A DNA stretch of 64,000 bases from Pararhodonellum marinum (lineage in GTDB: Bacteria; Bacteroidota; Bacteroidia; Cytophagales; Cyclobacteriaceae), in NCBI RefSeq assembly GCF_015354735.1, contig NZ_JACEFJ010000001.1:124001-188000 (forward strand). The letters are read 5' to 3'. Below, piece by piece: positions 45,720-54,698 of the stretch. The position numbers and the translations under genes are program-made. Each line of letters begins with the position of its first letter. The first letter of the stretch is position 1. The notes beneath the pieces are model-generated. The model ran no database searches. It was given only the letters and a program-made list of their open reading frames with translations, and was not told the origin of the DNA.

Positions 45720-46670
45720 TTACCAGGTTCTGGTTTTAAGGATTTCCTGAATTTGTTCCTTGGGTACCGGCAATTCGTCAATGTGCTCATTCAACCAACT
45801 GGAGAAATCCCGCTCAATGTCTTCAGCCCACCTTGTATCGATCTGACCTGCCGTGTATACTCCGGCTCTGATCCGTTCATGCCCAAACATGTCTCTCAAT
45901 CGGACAATTTCGGAAGTAACCACTACTTTCTCTGCCAAATGTGGAGGGATAAAGGAGACGGCTCCATCTCGACCTAATACTACATCTCCAGCCATTACGG
46001 TGACTTGTCTGATTCTTGTCGGCCGGTTGATACCGATCAGCATGGTATTCAGATCACCTCTCTGATTGTGGTGTGAGGGATGGTAGCTGGTGAAAAAAGA
46101 GGTAAATCCACCCAATTCTTTTAATCCGACGATATCCCTCACTGCACCATCATAAACAATCCCGTTTCCGGATTTGGCATAGATCGCATTGGCTACATTA
46201 TCACCTATGGTGGGTCCTCCTACATGGATACCAAACTGGTCGGCCACATAGACATCGCCTTGTACCAAAACATCAACAGGCCATACATTTTGGCCTTTCT
46301 TCCCTTCACTTTTTCCTCTGTCATCTATGGCTTTGTGGATATCAGGTCTACCTGGGGTAAATGTGGCGGTAACAGCCCTTCCAACCAGTACACTGTCGGG
46401 ATTGATGATCTGCCAGCCCTCAGCATATTGATATTTATAGCCAGCTCCATTCATGACAGCCCATGCTTCTTCATGTGTGACCAATTTCATTCTTTCGATC
46501 AGGTCATCCGAAACTTTGGGCCTTCCGTCCTCAAATCTTTCCCCCTGCCACTCCGCAGTGAGAAAGAGCATTTCTTCTTTTGAAATTTGTTGTGAGATGC
46601 CAGTTTGAAAGTTGAAAAAAAAGAAAAAAAGAATCAGGCAACTTAAAATAGGTTTTAGATTTTGGTTCAT
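45720..46670 (-). CDS. Exported RraA-like (HMG aldolase-fold) protein 2
   Basis: 316 residues from ATG 46670; a hydrophobic signal (ILSCLILFFFFFNFQTGIS) follows. Same architecture as copy 1: EDGRPKVSDDLIERM, GRAVTATF, DVYVADQFG, GDNVANAIYAKSGNG, GAVRDIVGL. Arg-Asp is kept, and Gly again replaces the usual acidic residue. It is the first gene after the predicted promoter and thus the operon leader. Its function is inferred from fold and neighbours only. Confidence 0.87.
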   Translation of the reverse strand: MNQNLKPILSCLILFFFFFNFQTGISQQISKEEMLFLTAEWQGERFEDGRPKVSDDLIERMKLVTHEEAWAVMNGAGYKYQYAEGWQIINPDSVLVGRAVTATFTPGRPDIHKAIDDRGKSEGKKGQNVWPVDVLVQGDVYVADQFGIHVGGPTIGDNVANAIYAKSGNGIVYDGAVRDIVGLKELGGFTSFFTSYHPSHHNQRGDLNTMLIGINRPTRIRQVTVMAGDVVLGRDGAVSFIPPHLAEKVVVTSEIVRLRDMFGHERIRAGVYTAGQIDTRWAEDIERDFSSWLNEHIDELPVPKEQIQEILKTRTW

Positions 46671-46744
46671 AGGTATATGGGTCAATGGTTAAATACTTTT
46701 AGGAATATAGTGACTGCATTTTCAAATTGTACTATTTTTTCTTT

Positions 46745-46775
46745 CAAACCTACCTCAACTTACACAAGTGGCAAA
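46745..46775 (-). promoter_or_regulatory. Complete -33/-7 promoter of the RraA/enolase operon
   Basis: On the minus strand: TTTG (46775-46772), a 19-bp spacer, then TAGGTTTG (46752-46745). Both elements and the spacing fit the Bacteroidota sigma-A (RpoD-type) promoter. The start of RraA 2 is about 75 bp downstream. Confidence 0.65.
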
Positions 46776-47252
46776 AAAAATCCAGAATCAATGAAATGGG
46801 CTTTACTCCAATTCTTCAGTTGCCTTTAATATTTTAAAAATGGCTTTAGGAAAAAATGTATAAAATACATTTAATTCTGTCCGCATGATTCAGGTCAATT
46901 ACTGAAATCGGTTGCAACTAATGCTCAAGGCAGTACAAGGCTTTATTTGAAATTCTATCATATCCTAAGTTAAAAAATTATTGTCTGAAAAAGCGTTTTT
47001 ACTTGAAGAATTACCAAAATTAAAGACTGCTTTTGTTGGCAGCATTTTTTAAAATTCAAGCTGAAATCATCCAAAATTCGTATTATTACCTTGAATTCGT
47101 GTAAAAATGACATATTTAAAAAAACTCAAAATCGGGATTTTTCCTTGAAATAGTTCAATTGACAATAAAGGACTAGTAAACCACTATAAATCACCACTCC
47201 AAGAAAAAAATCTTTGCTTAAGCTATTCGATTTTTGAAATGCTGTCCAAAGT
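46776..47252. other. Intergenic region between the RraA/enolase operon and the rlmD unit
   Basis: About 480 bp, AT-rich, with no ORF of note and no regulator gene. It separates two minus-strand units. Operator sites for the catabolic operon may lie here, but I cannot identify one. Confidence 0.5.
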
Positions 47253-47630
47253 CTAATCATTGGGGTAAGGAACATAAACAAAACTGGTGAATGCTTGATC
47301 TATGACAAAAAGGCAACAGAATTCATCCGGGTCCTTGTAAGACTTTTGAAAATCCTCCAAGGCACCCTCAGCGATCAACTTACGTTGAACAAACTCATCC
47401 AGGTAAGTGATGTAATAATTCCAATCCAAATCTTTTTCCGTCCGCCCCAAAAAAAGGTTACCGATGGGTTGTTCCTCTTTTGAAATAGGGAAAATGGGAT
47501 ATTTGGAGAATTTTCTGGAAATGATCTGATAAGCGGCCTCTTTGAGAAGATCAGATACCTTGATAAAATCTTTGGTAATGGTTCCTAGGTATTTTCCATC
47601 CAATTCTGGATCATTGAAATCTGAAATCAT
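47253..47630 (-). CDS. Conserved-looking hypothetical protein coupled to rlmD
   Basis: 125 residues, soluble and acidic, without signal or membrane segments. It begins MISDFNDPELDGKYLGTI and has an aromatic-rich middle (DLDWNYYITYLDEF) and CCLFVIDQAF near the end. No domain is recognised. Its start overlaps the rlmD stop by 4 bp (ATGA), which implies coupled translation. Confidence 0.75.
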   Translation of the reverse strand: MISDFNDPELDGKYLGTITKDFIKVSDLLKEAAYQIISRKFSKYPIFPISKEEQPIGNLFLGRTEKDLDWNYYITYLDEFVQRKLIAEGALEDFQKSYKDPDEFCCLFVIDQAFTSFVYVPYPND

Positions 47631-49033
47631 GGTTTTTTGGTTAATAAGATTACATTCTCTACATGATAAGTATGCGGAAACATGTCTACTGGCTGAATTT
47701 TCTCTACATGATACTTTTCGGAAAGCAAAGCGGTATCCCTAGCTTGGGTTGCAGGATTGCAGCTGACATAAACTATTTTTGGAGCATCTAAACGCAACAG
47801 CATGTTGACCACATCCTCGTGCATCCCCGCCCTTGGAGGGTCTGTGATGATCACATCAGGTGCCTCATGTTGTAGCATAAAATCATCATTCAGGACGTCC
47901 TTCATATCCCCAGAGTAAAAAAGGGTATTTGTAATCCCATTGATAGAGGCATTGAGTCTGGCATCTGCTATGGCTTCTGGTACATATTCAATGCCGATCA
48001 CTTGCCGGGCACTTTTGGAAATAAAATTGGCAATGGTACCGGTACCGGTGTATAGATCATAGACCACTTCATTTCCCTGCAAATCTGCGAAATCACGGGC
48101 CACTTTGTAAAGTTCATAGGCTTGCTCTGAATTGGTCTGGTAAAAGGATTTGGCACTGATTCTGAACTTCAGTCCATCCATTTCTTCATCGATATAATCC
48201 TGCCCGGCAAAGGTAATGACTTCCTGGTCGGATATGGTTTCATTTTTCTTCAGATTGATGATATAAAGAAGAGAGGTAAGGTCTGGGAAAAGAGCGTTGA
48301 TATGGGACATTACCAGATGTATGGCCTCCTGATCGTTCTCCCCAAACTGCACGATCACCATGATCTCTCCTGTGCTGCTTGTTCTGATGATCAGGTTGCG
48401 AAGAACCCCGACCTGATTACGGATGTCATAGAAGGATATGCCTTGATCCAAAGCAAATTTTCTCAATGCATTTCTGATCTCGTTTGAGTGGTTGCCCTGA
48501 AGGTAACAATGGTTGATGTCCACGATTTTATCAAACATTTTCGGAATATGAAACCCCAAAGCATTTCGCTCGAAATCCGCACCCGAATCAATCTCCTCTC
48601 GGGTAAGCCAACGGTTGTTGGAAAAAGTGAAATCAAGCTTGTTTCTGTAGTATTGCGTCTTGTGGGATCCGATGATGGGCATCACTTCCGGTATGTCCAC
48701 TTTGGCGATACGCTCAAACTGGTCGATTACCTGTTGACGCTTAAAATCCTTTTGAAGTTCGTAAGGTAAATGTTGCCATTTACAGCCGCCACATGTGCCG
48801 AAATGCTCGCAAAACGGGGTGGTTCTGTTTTCACTGTATTCAATAATTCGTACTGCCTCGCCTTCCATAAAGGAATTCCGACCTTTGGTAATCCGAACAT
48901 CGATTAGATCTCCAGGGGCAACATTTGCAACAAAGACTACCTTTCCTTCATGATACCCGAGGCTTTTTCCTTCTGTGGCTATTTTTTCGATTCTAAGGTT
49001 TTCGATCACCTTATGCTTCATCTTTCTCGACAT
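47627..49033 (-). CDS. rlmD: 23S rRNA (uracil-5-)-methyltransferase, RumA/RlmD family
   Basis: An SAM-dependent m5U methyltransferase for 23S rRNA. 468 residues from ATG 49033; a TTG nine bases upstream overlaps a -7 box. N-terminal TRAM RNA-binding domain (about 1-60); Fe-S cluster cysteines in FCEHFGTCGGCKW (about 77-89); SAM site VYDLYTGTGTIANF; catalytic region DPPRAGMH and nucleophile Cys in VSCNPATQARD. Which uridine (747 or 1939) is methylated cannot be told. It is followed by the overlapping hypothetical gene. Confidence 0.93.
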   Translation of the reverse strand: MSRKMKHKVIENLRIEKIATEGKSLGYHEGKVVFVANVAPGDLIDVRITKGRNSFMEGEAVRIIEYSENRTTPFCEHFGTCGGCKWQHLPYELQKDFKRQQVIDQFERIAKVDIPEVMPIIGSHKTQYYRNKLDFTFSNNRWLTREEIDSGADFERNALGFHIPKMFDKIVDINHCYLQGNHSNEIRNALRKFALDQGISFYDIRNQVGVLRNLIIRTSSTGEIMVIVQFGENDQEAIHLVMSHINALFPDLTSLLYIINLKKNETISDQEVITFAGQDYIDEEMDGLKFRISAKSFYQTNSEQAYELYKVARDFADLQGNEVVYDLYTGTGTIANFISKSARQVIGIEYVPEAIADARLNASINGITNTLFYSGDMKDVLNDDFMLQHEAPDVIITDPPRAGMHEDVVNMLLRLDAPKIVYVSCNPATQARDTALLSEKYHVEKIQPVDMFPHTYHVENVILLTKKP

Positions 49034-49039
49034 AGGGTG

Positions 49040-49047
49040 CAAAATTA
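49040..49047 (-). promoter_or_regulatory. -7 element directly upstream of rlmD
   Basis: TAATTTTG on the minus strand, then six bases (CACCCT), then ATG: the same geometry as ddl, again predicting a leaderless transcript. Confidence 0.5.
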
Positions 49048-49177
49048 AGAAAAATCAGCTTACAAGCCTTTCAGAGATCAAAAACAAACCTGTTTATTTG
49101 TCCAATAATTCTAATTTACTAAATACGAATTTGAGTGGGCTAAAAATTGTAAAGTGGAAGGACGCCTAAATTCTAAG

Positions 49178-49239
49178 TAAAAGTGATATTGAAGCATTGA
49201 ATGCTCCCAACAAGCCTACACAATGACCAATCACTTTTA
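49178..49239. other. Two-level stem-loop in the rlmD/SDR divergent gap
   Basis: TAAAAGTGAT (49178-49187) pairs perfectly with ATCACTTTTA (49230-49239). Inside, AGCAT (49193-49197) pairs with ATGCT (49201-49205). The gap 49048-49427 otherwise holds no gene. This could be a small RNA, an operator-like palindrome, or chance. Confidence 0.4.
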
Positions 49240-49427
49240 GATATTTCAAAAAAAACAAAGAGATGTGTCTTTGTGGGCTTCGGGAAAATCTTAAAATGAG
49301 CCACATTACCCTATGTTTAATTGCAATTATTAATGTAAGATTTAAAAAAAATCAGCAGAATCACCTAAATTAGAAGAAGACCTGATGTTAAATTTTTATA
49401 TTTAGTTGATTATTCATCCAAAATACC

Positions 49428-50240
49428 GTGAAATTAAAAGGAAAAGTTGTGTTGATAACCGGTGCTACTTCTGGAATAGGGGAGGCCTGTGCCATGGTTT
49501 TTGGCAAGGAAGGCGCCAAGATAGCCATCACCGGTAGATCCCAAATCAAAATCGACCAAAGTCTATTGATATTACAAAGTGAAGGGATTGATGCTTATGG
49601 GGTCAGGGCTGATGCCGGTAAAGAGGAAGACAATCAAGAAATGGCCAAATTGGTGCTAAAACATTTTGGCCGTATTGACATTTTGATCAACAACGCCGGT
49701 ATTTCCATGAGAGCCCTTTTTAAAGACTTGAGCCTGGATGTATTTAGACAGGTCATGGATACCAATTTCTGGGGAACCGTATATGCCACCAAATATTGCC
49801 TGCCAGAAATAGAACACAACAAAGGTTCAATTATTGGGGTTTCCTCTATCAATGGCTACAGGGGTACCCCTGCCAGGACAGCCTATACGGCCAGTAAATA
49901 TGCAATGAACGGATTTTTGGAATCCCTGCGCACAGAAGTGATGAAAAAGGGGGTCCATGTCTTGGTTGCCTGTCCAGGATTTACAGCTTCAAATATCCGG
50001 AACAATGCCTTGAAGGCGGACGGCTCCATACAAGGCGAGTCTCCTCGGGAAGAAGCTTCCATGATGACTGCTGAAGCGGTGGCAAAAGCAATATTAAAAG
50101 CTACGCTCAAAAGAAAAAGAGATCTTGTACTGACTGGACAAGGAAAAATGGCCGTATTCTTAAATAAATGGGTCCCTGGGTTGATGGATAATTTAGTTTA
50201 CAAAACCATGGCCAAAGAAAAAGATTCCCCATTTAAATAG
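49428..50240 (+). CDS. Short-chain dehydrogenase/reductase
   Basis: 270 residues, classical SDR fold with NAD(P) motif TGATSGIG (11-18), NNAG (about 88-91), catalytic Ser in GVSSINGY, and YTASK (Tyr and Lys about 153-157). The extended C-terminal part resembles membrane-associated SDRs acting on lipids or retinol-like substrates, but the substrate is unknown. The start codon is GTG. The helicase gene begins 6 bp after the stop. Confidence 0.9.
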   Translation: MKLKGKVVLITGATSGIGEACAMVFGKEGAKIAITGRSQIKIDQSLLILQSEGIDAYGVRADAGKEEDNQEMAKLVLKHFGRIDILINNAGISMRALFKDLSLDVFRQVMDTNFWGTVYATKYCLPEIEHNKGSIIGVSSINGYRGTPARTAYTASKYAMNGFLESLRTEVMKKGVHVLVACPGFTASNIRNNALKADGSIQGESPREEASMMTAEAVAKAILKATLKRKRDLVLTGQGKMAVFLNKWVPGLMDNLVYKTMAKEKDSPFK

Positions 50241-50246
50241 TCATCT

Positions 50247-53200
50247 ATGTTGCAAAAAATCTTTCAGGTTTACCTGGACAGGCTAATTGATCTATCTAGC
50301 AGAAATAGGTCCATTTACCTGCCAAAGCTGATCACCACTCAAATGTTGGATCTGAAAGAGTTTGATTTTTTAAACCATCACAAAGCATTTGTTTACATCA
50401 CCGAGTTGTTGGGGAGGAAGAAAAAGATTCCCTTGGTTCCGCATTTAGATCCCAGAGACAAGAATGTAAATGCCATCTCCCAAAAGCTCAGAAGGCTTCA
50501 ACAAAAGGTAAAACTGGCTGCAGAGGAAACTGGTGAACATACCTTATTTGTCGGCTGGCCTTTTATAGAAGGTAAACTTGCCAATGGTGCATTGATAAAG
50601 TGCCCCTTGATATTTTTTCCTGTGGGTCTGGTTTTGCAGGATAACCAATGGCTGATCAGTAAAAATCAAGGCTACTTACCCCTACTCAATAAGGCTTTTT
50701 TACTGGCGTATGCCCATGCCCATCAGGTTTCACTCGACAAGGATTGGCTAGAACAATCCTTGGAAGATTTCAGCAAGGACCCCACGGGATTTAGGACGGA
50801 TTTGTATGCCTACCTTAAAAAGGGTATTGATCTTAACTTCAATCAGGAGCTCTTTGAAGACAAATTGGTTTCGTTTGAAGATTCCGGCAGAGTGGAAGAT
50901 GAAAAAAGCTGGAATCAAGGGATGTTAAAACTCAAGCCCTATGCTGTCTTGGGTCAATTTTCTCAAAAAAGCTCATTTTTGATTCAGGATTATGAGGATT
51001 TGATGGAAAAAATCAAACATGAAGGGAACTTGGAGGATTTTTTCGCCAACCGGTTTTCTCCAGATGAGGAAGGAGTTTTATTACCAAGAGAAGACAACAT
51101 GTACGCTACTTTTTCCTTGGACGCAAGTCAGGAGGAAGTGATGAAAGCAGTAAGGAGAGGAGAGTCATGTGTAGTAGAAGGCCCCCCTGGAACCGGAAAG
51201 TCACAACTGATCTGTAACCTGGTTGCGGATTATGCTTCCCGTGGCAAAAAGGTTTTGGTTGTTTCCCAAAAAAAGGCTGCTTTGGACGTGGTGTTTTCTA
51301 GACTCAAACAACAAGGGTTTTCATCCTTCTTGGCCATGGTTCATGATTTTAGAATGGACAGAAAAGCACTTTTTTTGAAAATATCACATCAGATTCAAGC
51401 CATTGAAACATATAGGGAGTTAAACCGAAGTTTAAGTGTCATACAACTGGAGAGGGATTATAGTCAATTAAGCAGGAGAATTGATGGCATGGCTGACACC
51501 CTTGAGGATTTCAGAGAAGCCCTTTTTGATCAAAAGGAATGCGGCACCCCAGTAAAGGAACTTTATGTGACTGGCTCTATCAAAGATGACATGGTAGACT
51601 TACATCATTATTACAAATCTTACCATTGGGATAACTTACAAGACTTTTTAAGAGATTTCGAAGAATTTGCTGTTTACCACGAAAAATTCCATCATTCTGA
51701 ATCCTTTTGGCTCCACAGGGTCAATTTTTCCAATTTTCAGGTTGGAGCAATCCGGAGGATGAAAGATACTTTAGATGAGATCAATCGCTGGAAACTGAAT
51801 TTTAAAAGTGATTTTAAGGGTTTATTGCCGGATTCCTTTAATTTTTCCATGATCAATACCAATCCGGAACAAAGAGTACGTTTAAAGAAACTGAAAAAAT
51901 GGATCCACAATGAAGATAATTTTTTCAAGTTAAAAGAACTGATAGGGGTAAAAACCTCAAAAATCGATTTGTTATGGCTGGGTAGTAAATTTGACACCAT
52001 CAAAAAATTGTTGGGAGAGGAAGGGATTGAGTGGAGTTCTGCAGACAGTGAAGTCGAAGAAAACTATCAAAAGGTTATACAAGTCCTTCAAATCAAAGAT
52101 TCTTGGTTCAAATCATTGATGCTTAACTTGGAGAGACAAAAATTCCAAAAGGTGTGGGACATGCTGGAAAAGAACGGTCTTCAAAACGACCAGGAAGACC
52201 TGCGACATCTGATGGGAAAACTTGAAAACCGCCTAAATCTAAACCATCAATACAGCTTATTAAAAAGCAAAAAATGGTTGGATTTGCCGGCGAAGCCTTT
52301 TGATTTTAAAGTTTTCCATCATTTTGCCATTCAGCAAATGGAGGTGGCCAAATCAAGACTATTGATCAAAGAACTGGATACGGTGGCTTTTCAGCTGATC
52401 AACAGTTCGGAATCTTTTGAAAATTTCAGTGGGGAGCTGGAAAAACTAATTGCATCACACGAAGAAATGGGGAGAAGGATGGGGGATTGGAAGCTTTATT
52501 TCAGTTCCATCCAAATCAAGCACCTCATGGACAATTTTGAATCAGAAAGGTTACTTGAAATACAAAAAAACCTCAACAGTGATTTTCCTGACTTGGTGGC
52601 TTATGACCAACTCAAGGAAAGACTGAGGGAGGTAGACTTGGAAGTAATGCACCGCCTTTTGGAAGATTATCCCGGCAGGACCTTTGAGACATTGAAAGAG
52701 ATGTTTTTGGCAGGGTTGACCCTTAGCTGGATCGAGCACATTGAATCCAAATACCCTATTCTTCAGATGGTAAGTACGCCAAAAATGAAATCAATATTGG
52801 AGGAACTACACCAGGCTGTAGAAGAGAAACTCAAACTTAGCAGGTACATTGCCGAGGTCAGATTAAGGGAAAAAACCTATCAAGGGCTTGAGTTTAATAG
52901 ACTTAAAAACCAGGTTAGTTACAGGGAACTTGCCCATCAAACGCAGAAAAAGAAAAGGCTTTGGAGTATAAAAAAACTCGTAGAAAATTACCAGACTGAA
53001 ATATTCAAGCTTTTGCCTTGTTGGCTCGCTTCTCCGGAAACCGTTTCCGCACTTTTTCCTATGGAAGATATTTTTGATTTGGTGATTTTTGATGAATCTT
53101 CTCAATGTTTTGTTGAAAGAGGCCTTCCAGCCATGCTTAGAGGAAAGCAGGTGGTGATCGCAGGAGACAGTCAACAATTGCCCCCATTTGACCTTTATCA

Positions 53201-54227
53201 AGTCAGGCTGGAGACAGAAGACGAGGGCATGCCCTTTGAAACCGAATCACTGTTGAACCTTTGTGCAGCCTATTTTAAATCTTTTTTTCTGGAAGGACAT
53301 TACCGAAGCAGATCTCTGGATCTGATACAGTTTTCCAATGAACAGTTTTATCAAGGTAGACTTTCTATGCTTCCGGAACTCTCTTCATTGACTGACCACA
53401 AAGCTGCTTATCGGTTATTTCATGTGGATGGTGTTTGGGAGCATCAAAAAAATGAAACTGAAGCCCAGAAGGTTTGGGATATTCTGGAAGCGACACTTAA
53501 AGCCTTTCCTCAGGAAACTGTTGGTATAGTAACTTTCAATTATTTCCAAATGGAGTTGATCCAAGAGGGGGTTTCCCAAAAATTTGCCAAAGAAATAGAT
53601 CTGATCAAAGTCAGAAATATTGAAAATGTGCAGGGAGATGAATTTGACACAGTCATTTTTTCCACGGGTTATGCCAAGAACAAAACGGGCCGGTTTGTGG
53701 CTAATTTTGGGCTATTGAGCCAAAAAGGTGGAAGAAATAGGCTCAATGTGGCTGTAACTAGGGCAAAAAGAAGAGTGGTATTGGTTACCAGCCTAAAACC
53801 TACTGATTTCAATCCCCAACAATTGAAGAACGAAGGAATCCTTTGTCTGAGGGATTACATTCGCTATGTGGAAGAAATATGTCAAGGCAAAGAAATAGGT
53901 ATTAAGGAAGAAAAGCCGACCGGGTTTGATTTACAATGGTCCCTTAGCAACCAACTGACGGGTACTTACGGGAGTCATGATGTGCGAATTAGCCGACTTT
54001 CCAAAGCCATGGACCTGGAGCTTTTGGATCATGGCAAATACACCGCTGCCTTGCTTACCGATGATCAGCGGCTATATGCAGCTAAAAGCATCAAGGAAGC
54101 TTTTGTCTACCATCCCAGACTTTTAAAAAGTAAGGGCTGGCCTGTGCTTTTTCTTTACAGTAGACAGTTTTGGTTGGACAAGGAGGATTTACTACAAACC
54201 AAGTTGGAGCAGTCTAAGCGGATGTGA
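50247..54227 (+). CDS. DUF4011-type superfamily I helicase with C-terminal Vsr-like remnant
   Basis: 1326 residues. The N-terminus resembles the DUF4011 region (RLIDLSSRNRSIYLPKL). The SF1 helicase core is split by a long coiled-coil-rich insertion: Walker A GPPGTGKS (312-319) and motif Ia (VLVVSQKKAALDVV) come first. Far later come Walker B FDESSQC, GDSQQLPP, the motif IV-like region GHYRSRS, VQGDEFDTVIFS, and motif VI LNVAVTRAKRR. The last ~90 residues resemble the MTES_1575/Vsr-type endonuclease tail of such helicases (KSKGWPVLFLYSRQFW), but I do not see a clean catalytic Asp/Glu set. The cellular role is unknown; similar proteins occur in DNA repair and defence contexts. The neighbours here are housekeeping genes. 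Confidence 0.85.
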   Translation: MLQKIFQVYLDRLIDLSSRNRSIYLPKLITTQMLDLKEFDFLNHHKAFVYITELLGRKKKIPLVPHLDPRDKNVNAISQKLRRLQQKVKLAAEETGEHTLFVGWPFIEGKLANGALIKCPLIFFPVGLVLQDNQWLISKNQGYLPLLNKAFLLAYAHAHQVSLDKDWLEQSLEDFSKDPTGFRTDLYAYLKKGIDLNFNQELFEDKLVSFEDSGRVEDEKSWNQGMLKLKPYAVLGQFSQKSSFLIQDYEDLMEKIKHEGNLEDFFANRFSPDEEGVLLPREDNMYATFSLDASQEEVMKAVRRGESCVVEGPPGTGKSQLICNLVADYASRGKKVLVVSQKKAALDVVFSRLKQQGFSSFLAMVHDFRMDRKALFLKISHQIQAIETYRELNRSLSVIQLERDYSQLSRRIDGMADTLEDFREALFDQKECGTPVKELYVTGSIKDDMVDLHHYYKSYHWDNLQDFLRDFEEFAVYHEKFHHSESFWLHRVNFSNFQVGAIRRMKDTLDEINRWKLNFKSDFKGLLPDSFNFSMINTNPEQRVRLKKLKKWIHNEDNFFKLKELIGVKTSKIDLLWLGSKFDTIKKLLGEEGIEWSSADSEVEENYQKVIQVLQIKDSWFKSLMLNLERQKFQKVWDMLEKNGLQNDQEDLRHLMGKLENRLNLNHQYSLLKSKKWLDLPAKPFDFKVFHHFAIQQMEVAKSRLLIKELDTVAFQLINSSESFENFSGELEKLIASHEEMGRRMGDWKLYFSSIQIKHLMDNFESERLLEIQKNLNSDFPDLVAYDQLKERLREVDLEVMHRLLEDYPGRTFETLKEMFLAGLTLSWIEHIESKYPILQMVSTPKMKSILEELHQAVEEKLKLSRYIAEVRLREKTYQGLEFNRLKNQVSYRELAHQTQKKKRLWSIKKLVENYQTEIFKLLPCWLASPETVSALFPMEDIFDLVIFDESSQCFVERGLPAMLRGKQVVIAGDSQQLPPFDLYQVRLETEDEGMPFETESLLNLCAAYFKSFFLEGHYRSRSLDLIQFSNEQFYQGRLSMLPELSSLTDHKAAYRLFHVDGVWEHQKNETEAQKVWDILEATLKAFPQETVGIVTFNYFQMELIQEGVSQKFAKEIDLIKVRNIENVQGDEFDTVIFSTGYAKNKTGRFVANFGLLSQKGGRNRLNVAVTRAKRRVVLVTSLKPTDFNPQQLKNEGILCLRDYIRYVEEICQGKEIGIKEEKPTGFDLQWSLSNQLTGTYGSHDVRISRLSKAMDLELLDHGKYTAALLTDDQRLYAAKSIKEAFVYHPRLLKSKGWPVLFLYSRQFWLDKEDLLQTKLEQSKRM

Positions 54228-54230
54228 AAT

Positions 54231-54698
54231 CTACTTGTTGATTTTAATCCCAACCGACTCTATGCCTTTCAATTGATTTACCCGCATATATTGAATGAAA
54301 TGTACCTCAAGGCCCCCGGTGCCATTTGCTAAAAATGGAATGCTGTCAAATTGGGTGTAGGTATTGCCAAACCCCTTCCCCAGCGGCTTGCCGGATTTAG
54401 AATCAAACAAACCCACATTAATCAATTCATTTTGCAATAAGTTGCCAAGGCTATCGGTCAACAAATATTTGACATAAAGGTTGTGGAATTCATAGTCACC
54501 ATTGTACTTGATGCCAATGGTCCCGGATAAAGTTTGATCCGGTAGTGTGCTCAGCGCGAAAGATACGGTATCTGATTCGTGCCAATTCATCCCGGGCAAA
54601 CTTTGGTAGGATTCATACACTCTGCTGTCGTCACAAGCTGACAATCCCAAAAAAAGCGCTGACAAAATTAGGGAAACCTGCTTTATTTTACTCTTCAT
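54231..54698 (-). CDS. gldH: Gliding motility lipoprotein GldH
   Basis: 155 residues from ATG 54698, which gives a lipoprotein signal with lipobox (LGLSAC, C22); the longer open frame upstream is the shadow of the ricT tail. The body matches GldH: SRVYESYQSLPGMNW, ITVGIKYNGDYEFHNLYV-like strands (here IGIKYNGDYEFHNLYVKY), and the C-terminal GIESVGIKI. GldH is one of the lipoproteins needed for Bacteroidota gliding and type IX secretion. The start overlaps the ricT end by 11 bp; ricT-gldH order is common in the phylum. Confidence 0.93.
   Translation of the reverse strand: MKSKIKQVSLILSALFLGLSACDDSRVYESYQSLPGMNWHESDTVSFALSTLPDQTLSGTIGIKYNGDYEFHNLYVKYLLTDSLGNLLQNELINVGLFDSKSGKPLGKGFGNTYTQFDSIPFLANGTGGLEVHFIQYMRVNQLKGIESVGIKINK

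Noticed and set aside
50247-54227. Anti-phage defence island around the large helicase
   Set aside because: No nuclease partner, methyltransferase, restriction or toxin gene is adjacent; neighbours are an SDR, gldH, ricT and purD.
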